Below, piece after piece: positions 7,816 through 14,859 of a stretch of 36,605 nt of DNA. Position 1 is the stretch's first letter, and every line of letters starts with the position of its first letter. This DNA comes from Deinococcales bacterium (GTDB taxonomy: Bacteria; Deinococcota; Deinococci; Deinococcales; JAAFIG01). Made by a program: the position numbers and the translations under genes. The notes under the pieces were generated by a model, which saw only the letters and a list, made by a program, of their open reading frames with translations, was not told the DNA's origin and searched no databases. The DNA lies in assembly GCA_025359505.1 (NCBI GenBank), contig JANYHH010000001.1, positions 1 through 36,605 of the forward strand, given 5' to 3'.

Positions 7816-9324
7816 ATGTCCAAGCCAATGAGGGCAGTCGTGATCGGCGCGGGCGTCGGCGGACTATCTGCCGCGATTCGGCTCGCTGCCAAAGGCTGCG
7901 CCGTCACGGTGCTCGAGCAACTGCCCAACGCGGGCGGCAAGCTCAATCTGCTCGAGGATCGCGGCTTCCGGTTTGATACTGGGCCGAGCCTCGTGACCTT
8001 ACCGTGGGTCTTTGAAGACCTGTTCGCCGCAGCGGGCGAGAAACTCAGCGATCACCTCGAACTGATCCGCCTCGAGCCGATCTGCCGCTACGTGTACCCC
8101 GACGGTACGGGCTTCGACGCCAGCGCCGATCTGCCGACGATGATGGCAAATTTGGAAACGTTCAGCAGCGGTGCGGGCGAGGATTTCAACGCGTTTTTCG
8201 GTCACGCGGCGCGGGCGTGGCGCGGCAGCCGCCAACCGTTTCTGGAAAGCGCAATCTCGAGTCCGCTGGATTTCGTTAAAAACGGCGTGCCGTGGGCGGA
8301 CATCGGGGCGTTGTTGCCGTTCCCGACGCTACATGGCTTGGCGGCGCGTTTTTTCGACGACTCGAGAATGCAGCAGTTCGTCGGGCGCTACGCGACGTAC
8401 ACCGGCAGCAGCCCGTACCGCGCCCCAGCGACGCTCAGTACCGTGCTGTACAGCGAGTACGCTTATGGGGCGTGGTACGTCAAAGGCGGCTTGTACCGCA
8501 TCGCCACCGCGCTCGAGGGCATCGCCCGCAAGCTTGGCGTGCAGTTTGAATTCGGCGCGACTGCCACAAAGATTCAGCTCGAGGACACGACTGCACCGAT
8601 CATGCCCGACCGCAAGCAGCAAGCCGTCGAAGCCGTGACGCTCACAGATGGACGCAGGTTCCCCGCTGACGTGGTGATCTGCAACGCCGACGCCGCGACG
8701 CTTTATGCAGACCTCCTGCCCAAGCATCTGGACGAGCGCTCCAAGCGCCTCGAGCCTTCAATCAGTGGCTTCGTGATGATGCTCGGCGTGGCAGGGGAGA
8801 CGAGCGGTTTAGAGCATCACAACATTTTTTTCTCACACGATTACAAAAAAGAGTTCGTGCAGATCTTCGACGAGTTGCGCCCCGCGACCGATCCGACGAT
8901 CTACGTCTGCATCTCGAGCAAGTCCGACCCATCCCAAGCCCCGCCCGCTCATGAGAACTGGTTCGTGCTAGTCAACGCCCCGCCGACGGGCGGCACGGAC
9001 TGGGGAAAAGAGGCTGAACCGTATGCCGCCCGCATCCTCGAGTTGCTGGCGCATCGCGGCTACGACATCCGTTCCAAGGTCGTCACACAGCACCTGATGA
9101 CCCCCAGCGATTTGGAGACGCGCTATAAAACGTTTCGCGGCGGGATCTACGGCACGAGCAGCAACAGCGTCTCCGCCGCCTTCCTGCGCCCCAAAAACCG
9201 CTCGAGCCGCGTGGAGGGCTTGTACCTTGCCTCGGGCAGCGCCCACCCCGGCGGCGGGTTGCCACTGGTGATGCTCAGCGGCAAATTGGCCGCCGAAGCC
9301 GCCATCAAAGATTGGAAACCGTAG
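7816..9324 (+). CDS. Carotenoid desaturase, CrtI/CrtD family
   Basis: A 502-residue FAD-dependent enzyme. The N-terminal dinucleotide-binding motif is VVIGAGVGGLSAAIRLAAKG (residues 8-27), followed by AGGKLN. The C-terminal FAD motif GLYLASGSAHPGGGLPLVML (about residues 468-487) is typical of phytoene desaturases and their relatives. Neighbourhood with CruF favours a C-3',4' desaturase (CrtD) acting on the hydrated end, but CrtI itself cannot be excluded. I start at ATG 7816, which has a GAGGAG Shine-Dalgarno sequence 5 nt upstream, not at 7771, which would overlap the preceding gene by 14 nt. It is the last gene of the operon. Confidence 0.88.
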   Translation: MSKPMRAVVIGAGVGGLSAAIRLAAKGCAVTVLEQLPNAGGKLNLLEDRGFRFDTGPSLVTLPWVFEDLFAAAGEKLSDHLELIRLEPICRYVYPDGTGFDASADLPTMMANLETFSSGAGEDFNAFFGHAARAWRGSRQPFLESAISSPLDFVKNGVPWADIGALLPFPTLHGLAARFFDDSRMQQFVGRYATYTGSSPYRAPATLSTVLYSEYAYGAWYVKGGLYRIATALEGIARKLGVQFEFGATATKIQLEDTTAPIMPDRKQQAVEAVTLTDGRRFPADVVICNADAATLYADLLPKHLDERSKRLEPSISGFVMMLGVAGETSGLEHHNIFFSHDYKKEFVQIFDELRPATDPTIYVCISSKSDPSQAPPAHENWFVLVNAPPTGGTDWGKEAEPYAARILELLAHRGYDIRSKVVTQHLMTPSDLETRYKTFRGGIYGTSSNSVSAAFLRPKNRSSRVEGLYLASGSAHPGGGLPLVMLSGKLAAEAAIKDWKP

Positions 9325-9344
9325 GGGAGAGGCTTGCCTCGCCC
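9321..9344. repeat. Degenerate copy of the GTAGGGGCGAGGC palindrome
   Basis: GTAGGGGAGAGGC-TT-GCCTCGCCC is an imperfect version of the palindrome at 5035-5062. It starts within the last codons of the desaturase gene and may act as its terminator. Confidence 0.4.
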
Positions 9345-9411
9345 AGCCCGCTCGAGCCTCGAGAAGACCCTGTTTTACCTTTTGCCTGTTTCAAATACGT
9401 CATTTTCATTA

Positions 9412-9440
9412 CTGACAAACCCCTGACGAGGCGGTACACT
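9412..9440 (+). promoter_or_regulatory. Sigma70-type promoter of the tmRNA gene
   Basis: CTGACA (9412-9417), a 17-bp spacer, then TACACT (9435-9440), ending 10 nt before the first base of the mature tmRNA. It is one of only two promoters in the window with a good -35. Confidence 0.75.
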
Positions 9441-9450
9441 CTTCCTCGTT

Positions 9451-9826
9451 GGGGGCGTCATGGTTTCGACAGGGTTAGCTGAAGGCGTGGTTGCGAGCCG
9501 AGGTGGGCTGGCCTCGTAAAAAAGCCCAAACGCCTTAACTGGCAACAACAACGTTTTGAGCTTCGGTAGCGATACCCAGCTCGCACTGGCTGCCTAAATC
9601 CCAGCCGAGCCGCCTAAAAACCCCGCAGTTGGTGTTTAGAGCCGCTTAATTAAAGACTGCTAGCCCCCGCGATGCCTCGTAGCGAATGGGCGAAATCAAC
9701 GAAGTTGGGTGATGAGAAATCCGGTCTCTGGGAGCGCTTTTCACCGACATTAAATCAGAGGCTACGCTCGTAGACGCCCGCTGAACGCGGCTTTGGACAA
9801 GGGTTCGATTCCCTTCGCTTCCACCA
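9451..9826 (+). ncRNA. ssrA: tmRNA (ssrA)
   Basis: A 376-nt transfer-messenger RNA that rescues stalled ribosomes and tags the unfinished protein for proteolysis. The 5' end GGGGGCG pairs with CGCTTCC at 9816-9822 (two G-U pairs) to form the acceptor stem, followed by the discriminator A and an encoded CCA at 9824-9826. The conserved 5' CATGGTTTCGACAGG and the 3' T-arm GGTTCGATTCC are present. The tag reading frame is GGC at 9541 to TAA at 9595-9597 and encodes GNNNVLSFGSDTQLALAA, ending in the usual LALAA degron. CTCGAG is absent throughout, as expected for a constrained RNA. Confidence 0.97.
9541..9597 (+). other. tmRNA tag-peptide reading frame (18 codons)
   Basis: The resume codon is GGC at 9541, preceded by the usual TTAACT. 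The encoded tag is GNNNVLSFGSDTQLALAA, followed by TAA. The C-terminal ALAA matches the ClpXP-type degradation signal. The tag is long compared with the roughly ten residues of most bacteria. Confidence 0.85.
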
Positions 9827-9830
9827 GAAG

Positions 9831-9861
9831 AAGAAACGCACCCGACCAAGGTGCGTTTCTT
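9831..9861. terminator. Hairpin terminator after tmRNA
   Basis: A perfect 12-bp stem, AAGAAACGCACC / GGTGCGTTTCTT, with a 7-nt loop (9843-9849), 4 nt after the tmRNA CCA. The U-tract is poor (TTGCTGTTG). It may also work for the minus-strand gene ending at 9892. Confidence 0.75.
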
Positions 9862-9869
9862 GCTGTTGA

Positions 9870-9888
9870 CTCGAGATTTCGTCTCGAG
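9870..9888. terminator. Short CTCGAGA...TCTCGAG hairpin
   Basis: Two CTCGAG sites in a 7-bp stem with a TTTCG loop, 4 bp beyond the stop of the DUF3467 gene. It could terminate that gene, but it lacks a U-tract. Confidence 0.35.
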
Positions 9889-9891
9889 GGT

Positions 9892-10173
9892 CTAATTCGT
9901 CTGCGTGCTCGAGCCGGTCATGCGCGGTTCGCGCTCTTCGATCACCCCGAAGCTGTTCTCGTAATGCGCGACGTTCTCAGATAAAGCCCGCAGGAAAGCT
10001 TTGGCGTGCTGCGGACTGGTCAACAACCGGGAGACGACCACGGCCGGTTGATTCGGTAAGGACAGCGCGAAGTCGAAGACGAACTCGTTACCGGTGTGCG
10101 ACACGACCGCCAGATTGCTGTACTTACCCTGCCCGGTTTCTGGTGTGATCTCGAGGCGGAAATCTTCGGTCAT
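9892..10173 (-). CDS. DUF3467 domain protein
   Basis: A 93-residue protein resembling the DUF3467 family: an N-terminal stretch with GKYSNLAVVSHTGNEFVFDF, then LPNQPAVVVSRLLTSPQHAKAF and a helical end HYENSFGVIEE. Members are small and widespread but of unknown function. The ATG has a Shine-Dalgarno sequence (GAGGAG, 4-5 nt away), unlike the leaderless genes around it. It lies 278 bp downstream of the Roadblock genes on the same strand and may or may not be co-transcribed with them. Confidence 0.75.
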   Translation of the reverse strand: MTEDFRLEITPETGQGKYSNLAVVSHTGNEFVFDFALSLPNQPAVVVSRLLTSPQHAKAFLRALSENVAHYENSFGVIEEREPRMTGSSTQTN

Positions 10174-10451
10174 AACGCTCCTCTGACGCGGTGTTGGTGT
10201 GGTGAGGCTTGAATAGACAATGTTAGTCTACTTGAGCTTGGCTGTTTCAGCGCTCAGAGAACTCAGATTTGCATTCGTTGCGCTCGCGCTGAGACGCTGA
10301 GCGAAAACCTCGGGGTTTGACCCGAGGGATGGCCGAACTTTCAATTTGCTCGAGCCGCTGATGGACAGCACAGGGCGATCGAAGCGTTGCGAGGTTGGAT
10401 AAAGGGATGCAGCTCATCGGTCTCGAGCTTGCCCGTGGTGGTTTTCAGTCT

Positions 10452-10811
10452 TCAGGCTTGCGCGGCTTGCTCTAGCTTCGGCAGGTACTTTTTAAGCTGG
10501 AAGCGCACGCGCCCCAAGTTCTGGCTCGAGTCGATCGTGGCCAGTACGCTGACCGCACCGATCGGCGCGAGCAGCACCGGGCCCTCTTCAAATTCGACCA
10601 TCACTTGGCTGACTTCACCCTTGCCGAAAAACTCACTCAGCGCTTGGCTGGCCGCTAAGCTGCTGGTCGCCACGCCGCCCAAGAAGTCCAGATCGATGTC
10701 CTGACCGGGCGCAGTGGCGCTTTCGATCACAAAACCGTCGTTGCTGACCAATGCCACGCTGGTGATGCCTTTGATGTTGATGACTTCCTCGAGCAGTGCG
10801 CGTAAATCCAT
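10452..10811 (-). CDS. Roadblock/LC7 domain protein 3
   Basis: A 119-residue single-domain Roadblock/LC7 (MglB-like) protein. The pattern is LLEEVINIKGITSVALVSNDGFVIES at the N-terminus, a middle helix (GGVATSSLAASQALSEFFGKG), a strand pair (VMVEFEEGPVLLAPIGAVSVLATID) and a C-terminal helix (GRVRFQLKKYLPKLEQ). Such proteins regulate small Ras-like GTPases as dimers or serve as scaffolds. The start has a Shine-Dalgarno sequence (AAAGGATC). It follows Roadblock protein 2 by 30 bp. No GTPase gene is in the window. Confidence 0.88.
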   Translation of the reverse strand: MDLRALLEEVINIKGITSVALVSNDGFVIESATAPGQDIDLDFLGGVATSSLAASQALSEFFGKGEVSQVMVEFEEGPVLLAPIGAVSVLATIDSSQNLGRVRFQLKKYLPKLEQAAQA

Positions 10812-10841
10812 TGGGTGATCCTTTCTTACTGAGGTGCTGGT

Positions 10842-11195
10842 TTACTGAGGCTCCAGTTGCGGCACGAGTCGCAGCGCCATGCGGGCCATCTCGACTTGCA
10901 ATGCGCGGGCGTCCGCGCCGCGCTGCACGGCGACCGTCAGTGAGTGGTGCATCCCGACGCGAATCGAGATGATCTCGAAGTTGTCGGTCGTGAAGCTCCA
11001 GCGAAACAACTTGCCGCCGCCGAGGTTTTTGCCCGCAATGGCGCTGCTCCGCACCATGCTGGCAGTCTCGGCCGCCAAGACTGGCGGGTCGATCTGCGGC
11101 CCGCCGACGCTTTCGATCTCAATGCCGTCATCGCTGACCAAAACAGCCGTCAGCACGTGCGGCATCCCTTGTAGCCCCTCGAGCCAGCCCGCCAT
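10842..11195 (-). CDS. Roadblock/LC7 domain protein 2
   Basis: A 117-residue member of the same fold: WLEGLQGMPHVLTAVLVSDDGIEIES at the N-terminus, a helix rich in small residues (LAAETASMVRSSAIAGKNLGGGK), strands FRWSFTTDNFEIISIRVG and HHSLTVAVQRGADARAL, and a last helix. Its ATG directly follows the TGA of Roadblock protein 1 (TGAATG), so the two are translated as a unit. It differs enough from its neighbours to suggest an old duplication. Confidence 0.85.
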   Translation of the reverse strand: MAGWLEGLQGMPHVLTAVLVSDDGIEIESVGGPQIDPPVLAAETASMVRSSAIAGKNLGGGKLFRWSFTTDNFEIISIRVGMHHSLTVAVQRGADARALQVEMARMALRLVPQLEPQ

Positions 11196-11558
11196 TCAGC
11201 TCAGCACCTTTTGCAGTTGACGCACGGTTTCTGTTGATACCAAACGGGTTTTGCCCAAGTTGCCTTTGGGTTCTAGGATGATTGTTAAGAAGAAATCGCC
11301 GTTGATCGGGCGCAGGTAGCCGACGGCTTTCTCGGATTGCACGGTGATTTCAGTGACCGTGCCCAGCCCAAGGACGGTTTTATAAGTGTTGACCGTGCTA
11401 CGCAGCAAATTTGCGTTCTCGGCGACCATGCCGGAAATCAGGGTGCGGTTGTCGGCGGGCTGTTGTTCGACCAGTAAGCCGTCCATGCCGCCAATGGCGA
11501 CACCGATTACACCGTCTACTGAGGCCATGAATTGCGTGAGGATGTCGTCGAGTTCCAC
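11196..11558 (-). CDS. Roadblock/LC7 domain protein 1
   Basis: A 120-residue Roadblock/LC7 protein: DDILTQFMASVDGVIGVAIGGMDGLLVE, then a helix AENANLLRSTVNTYKTVLGLG, strands VTEITVQSEKAVGYLRPINGDFFLTIIL, and a C-terminal helix. I place the start at GTG 11558, because a TACACT lies 9 nt before it; a TTG at 11576 would give six more residues but would begin before that hexamer. It is first in the three-gene set and divergent from the PfkB kinase at 11686, sharing a 127-bp intergenic region. Confidence 0.83.
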   Translation of the reverse strand: MELDDILTQFMASVDGVIGVAIGGMDGLLVEQQPADNRTLISGMVAENANLLRSTVNTYKTVLGLGTVTEITVQSEKAVGYLRPINGDFFLTIILEPKGNLGKTRLVSTETVRQLQKVLS

Positions 11559-11567
11559 GTTGAGCCG

Positions 11568-11573
11568 AGTGTA
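11568..11573 (-). promoter_or_regulatory. -10 hexamer of the Roadblock operon
   Basis: TACACT on the minus strand, 9 nt before the GTG at 11558. Confidence 0.45.
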
Positions 11574-11685
11574 CAACGCTTTTTCAGAACGTCATGACGG
11601 TTTTCCATGGTGTGCTATCGTGCATCATCATTTCGGACTTTTTATATCGGCGCTGGCCGCACTCGATTCGTCAGGGAGTAACTTC

Positions 11686-12795
11686 GTGAAGCTCTTCGTC
11701 ATCGGCGATGTCACCGTTGACCACATCCATTTCCTCGAGCGCATCCCCAGTGCGGGCGAGGACGCCACGCCGATCCGCAGCGCTTTGCTGCCCGGCGGAG
11801 CGGGTGGCACATTGGCGTACTACGCGGCCGCGCTAGGGCACGAGGTCAGCTTAGCGGCTCGAGTCGGTGCGGATCCGTTCAGGGTTGTGGCGCTGGAAAA
11901 TGTGGTGAAAGCCAGCGTGAATTTGGACGCGCTACAAACCGACCCGCAGCGCATGACCAGCACCGTGACGATTCTGGTCACAAAGAACGCCGAACGCACG
12001 ATGATCTCCGCGACGGGTGCGAACCGTCATTTAGACGCGGCGCTGCTCGAGCCGGGCGCGATCCAGCAATCTGCGGCCGTGGTCATCAGCGCCTACGCCT
12101 TGATGGAAGGCGCTCAGCGCGAGTACACGCTGCAAGCCATGCAAGTTGCTCGAGCGGCTGGCGTACCAATTTTCATTGACCTCGGCACGGGTGCGGTCAA
12201 CGCGGCAGGCACAGCTTTACTCGAGGCGGTCAAGGGCGCGGATTACCTGCTGATGAATCAATTGGAGCTGTTCAGAATCACTGGTGAGGACAATATTTCT
12301 GCGGCGCTCGAGGGCTTGAAAGCGCAGGGGTTGAAAACAGTCGTGATCAAAGTTGGAGCGCTCGGTGCGATCCTTTGGACGCCGACAGAATCCGAACTCC
12401 TTGAGGGTTACAGCGTCGATAACGTCGTCGATACGACCGGCGCGGGGGATGGCTTCACAGCCGCGTTCGCGCACGCGGTGCTGAGCGGTTACGCGCTGCC
12501 AGACGCGGTGCGTTACGCCAACGTCGCCGGGGCGCTCGTGGCCACAGGCATTGGCGCTCAGGGTGGTGTCGTCACCGATGCGGACATTTTGGAGCGCTTG
12601 GGCGGCGGTCAGCCAGCCGTCAAAGTGACAAAAGAACCCGCGAAGAAACCCAAAGCCGTGAAGCTCGAGCCAGCCCTGACCGAGCCAGCGCTGACCGAGC
12701 AAAAGCCACCCGATAAAAAGCCGCTCGAGCCGGTCGTGGTGGAAACCCTGCCTGAGATCGCCGCGCCTGTGAAGCGTACCCGCAAGAAAGCCTGA
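11686..12795 (+). CDS. PfkB-family carbohydrate kinase with a K/P/E-rich tail
   Basis: A 369-residue protein with a ribokinase-fold kinase domain in residues 1 to about 300. VKLFVIGDVTVDHIHFLERI opens the fold, PGGAGGTLAYYAAALG is the first PfkB signature, and VVDTTGAGDGFTAAFAHAVL near residue 248 is the second, with the GAGD anion hole and catalytic Asp. The sugar or nucleoside substrate is not predictable. About 70 residues follow that are not part of the fold and are rich in Lys, Pro and Glu, with a repeat ALTEPALTE and a basic end KRTRKKA. The GTG start has a GGGAG Shine-Dalgarno sequence 6-7 nt upstream. Confidence 0.85.
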   Translation: MKLFVIGDVTVDHIHFLERIPSAGEDATPIRSALLPGGAGGTLAYYAAALGHEVSLAARVGADPFRVVALENVVKASVNLDALQTDPQRMTSTVTILVTKNAERTMISATGANRHLDAALLEPGAIQQSAAVVISAYALMEGAQREYTLQAMQVARAAGVPIFIDLGTGAVNAAGTALLEAVKGADYLLMNQLELFRITGEDNISAALEGLKAQGLKTVVIKVGALGAILWTPTESELLEGYSVDNVVDTTGAGDGFTAAFAHAVLSGYALPDAVRYANVAGALVATGIGAQGGVVTDADILERLGGGQPAVKVTKEPAKKPKAVKLEPALTEPALTEQKPPDKKPLEPVVVETLPEIAAPVKRTRKKA

Positions 12796-12866
12796 AGTTG
12801 CAGCTTGAAGGAAGTTCGCGCCAACAGCTCGAAAATGCAGACTGAATGCGCTGCATCTTCGTCAGC

Positions 12867-12882
12867 CTCGAGACATCTCGAG
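12867..12882. repeat. CTCGAGA-CA-TCTCGAG inverted pair
   Basis: Two CTCGAG sites as a 7-bp inverted repeat with a 2-nt spacer, in the 167-bp gap between the kinase and the epimerase. It resembles the pair at 9870-9888. Confidence 0.4.
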
Positions 12883-12950
12883 CCGTCGGATACTGCGTGC
12901 ATCTGCTTGTGATGCCCGCGAATCACAAGAATCGCTTCGACATCGGGTGC

Positions 12951-12956
12951 TAATCT
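12951..12956 (+). promoter_or_regulatory. -10 hexamer of the epimerase/dehydratase gene (leaderless type)
   Basis: TAATCT, 6 nt before the ATG at 12963. Confidence 0.55.
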
Positions 12957-12962
12957 GTGCCG

Positions 12963-14816
12963 ATGCGCCGCGTATCCCGTCCGACCCGCGAGAAGTTCGC
13001 ACTCGATTTACTGGTGTGGTCTTTCGCGGGGCTGCTGGCGTTTTTCGTGCGCTTGGATCTGCCGCTCTTGGAGCATAAACGCACGATTGCTTTCTATCTC
13101 GCGGTTGGCTTCGTTCCCAAAGCGGCGCTGATTTTCTACTTCGGGCTGCATCGCCAGTCGTGGCACAAAATCGGCGTGCGCGATTTGTACCGCTTCGCGG
13201 CTGTGATCTTTAGCTGGACGGTGCTGGTGTACGTTGTGAATTTCGTGGTGTCGCAGTGGACGCTCGTGCCGCGCAGCGTGCCGCTGATCGAAGGGGCGTT
13301 GGCGCTGCTGCTGATGGGCGGGATGCGCCTGCTGGCTCGAGTCCTCTTCGAGCGCGAGGGCGTGCGGGCCACATCGGGCAGTTCAAAGCGCGTGCTGGTG
13401 ATCGGTGCGGGTGAGGCGGGGACGATGATGGTGCGCGAGTTGCTGCGTCACCCTGAGTCGGGCCTCATTCCAGTAGGGTTTTTGGATGACGAGCCAATGA
13501 AACGTTCACAGAATTACATGGGTCTGCCCGTGCTGGGCGTGATGGATGCGCTGCCTCGAGTGGCCAGCGAACAGGCGGTGGACGAAGTGCTGATTGCGAT
13601 GCCGTCCGCGCCGGGGCGCGTGGTGCGGCGCGTGGTGGAACTGGCCCGCGAAGCTGGCGTCAAGCACCGCATCATTCCGGGGATTCACGAGATTTTGTCT
13701 GGGCAAGTGGCGCTCTCGCAAATTCGGGATGTGTCTTTGGAGGATCTGCTGCGCCGCGACGCAGTGAAACTCGAGACTGGCAGTATCACGTCCTATATCA
13801 CAGGTCGCACGGTGCTGGTGACGGGGGCGGGCGGCAGCATCGGCTCGGAGATCGTGCGGCAGGTCTGCCGCTTCAAACCAGCGCGGATCGTGCTGTTGGG
13901 GCGCGGCGAAAACAGTATTTTCAGCATTGAGCAGGAACTCAAACGCAACTGGCCGGAACTCGAGTACGCATTGGTGATCGGCGACGTGCGGGATCGCGGA
14001 AAACTCGAGGCGGTGTTCAGCACGTTCAAGCCGCAAGTCGTGTTTCACGCGGCGGCACACAAGCACGTTTATTTGATGGAACTGAACCCCGACGAGGCGA
14101 TTCTCAACAATATCTTCGGCACGAAGAACTTGGTGGATTTGGCTGTCGAGCACGGTGTGGAGCGTTTCGTCAACATCTCGACCGACAAAGCCGTCAATCC
14201 AACCTCGGTGATGGGCGCGTCCAAACGCATGGCTGAGTACGTGCTCGAGGGGGCGTCTCGCCGCGCCGCGCCGCACCAGACCTTCTCGAGCGTGCGCTTT
14301 GGCAACGTCTTGGGGTCGCGGGGCAGCGTGATCCCGAAGTTCCAGCAGCAAATCCGCGATGGTGGCCCGGTGACGGTCACGGATCCGCAGATGGTTCGCT
14401 ATTTCATGCTGATCCCGGAAGCCGCGCAGCTCGTGCTCCAAGCTGGCGGTCTGCCCGAAAACGGCGCGGTCTACGTGCTGGATATGGGTGAACCCGTGAA
14501 AATTGTTGACCTCGCCAGCGATGTAATCCGCTTGTCGGGTTTTGAAGTCGGTAAAGACATTGAAATCGTCTTCACGGGCGCGGTCGCAGGTGAGAAGCTT
14601 TACGAAGAGCTGCTGACCAGCGACGAGGGTACGCAATCGTCCAAGTACGAGAAAATTTTCGTCGCGCAGCAGGCAACTTTGAGCGACGAGGCGTTGCAGT
14701 CGGTTCTGTCGCAGCTCGAGTCAGCCGCCCGCGCCCGCGATGGCGCTGGGATTCGGTCAGTGCTCCTGAAAGTGATTCCGGGCGCGACGATCAAAACCTC
14801 CAATCCCAGTGTGTAA
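12963..14816 (+). CDS. Membrane-bound nucleoside-diphosphate-sugar epimerase/dehydratase (CapD/FlaA1-PglF type)
   Basis: A 617-residue protein. Four hydrophobic segments occupy roughly residues 12-125. A first Rossmann-like domain has VLVIGAGEAGTMMVREL near residue 143. The catalytic short-chain dehydrogenase domain has VLVTGAGGSIGSEIVRQV near 285, an AAAHKHVYLMELNPDEA block, and NISTDKAVNPTSVMGASKRM near 405, with the Thr-Asp-Lys group used by PglF-type 4,6-dehydratases. It probably converts a UDP-HexNAc into a 4-keto-6-deoxy sugar for surface polysaccharide. ATG 12963 lies 6 nt after TAATCT; a GTG at 12957 directly abuts the hexamer and is less likely. The Wzz-like protein follows with its own -10. 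Confidence 0.9.
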   Translation: MRRVSRPTREKFALDLLVWSFAGLLAFFVRLDLPLLEHKRTIAFYLAVGFVPKAALIFYFGLHRQSWHKIGVRDLYRFAAVIFSWTVLVYVVNFVVSQWTLVPRSVPLIEGALALLLMGGMRLLARVLFEREGVRATSGSSKRVLVIGAGEAGTMMVRELLRHPESGLIPVGFLDDEPMKRSQNYMGLPVLGVMDALPRVASEQAVDEVLIAMPSAPGRVVRRVVELAREAGVKHRIIPGIHEILSGQVALSQIRDVSLEDLLRRDAVKLETGSITSYITGRTVLVTGAGGSIGSEIVRQVCRFKPARIVLLGRGENSIFSIEQELKRNWPELEYALVIGDVRDRGKLEAVFSTFKPQVVFHAAAHKHVYLMELNPDEAILNNIFGTKNLVDLAVEHGVERFVNISTDKAVNPTSVMGASKRMAEYVLEGASRRAAPHQTFSSVRFGNVLGSRGSVIPKFQQQIRDGGPVTVTDPQMVRYFMLIPEAAQLVLQAGGLPENGAVYVLDMGEPVKIVDLASDVIRLSGFEVGKDIEIVFTGAVAGEKLYEELLTSDEGTQSSKYEKIFVAQQATLSDEALQSVLSQLESAARARDGAGIRSVLLKVIPGATIKTSNPSV

Positions 14817-14844
14817 ATGCTTATGAAGTCTTAAGATTCAGGGG

Positions 14845-14850
14845 TACAAT
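14845..14850 (+). promoter_or_regulatory. -10 hexamer of the Wzz-like gene
   Basis: TACAAT, 9 nt before the ATG at 14860; a GTG at 14854 is only 3 nt away. Confidence 0.55.
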
Positions 14851-14859
14851 GCGGTGTTC

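Noticed and set aside
9646..9849. Minus-strand open frame inside the tmRNA gene
   Set aside because: It overlaps a well-defined structured RNA and is a frame shadow. Similar minus-strand frames within the tmRNA 3' part are commonly mis-annotated as proteins.
10252..10310. Imperfect inverted repeat CGCTCAG...CTGAGCG in the gap after the Roadblock genes
   Set aside because: Only 7 bp with a loop of over 40 nt; not distinguishable from chance.
13506..14636. Long minus-strand open frame (376 codons) inside the epimerase gene
   Set aside because: It is antisense to a conserved enzyme, His/Arg-rich as expected of a shadow of GC-rich codons, and has no promoter or ribosome binding site.
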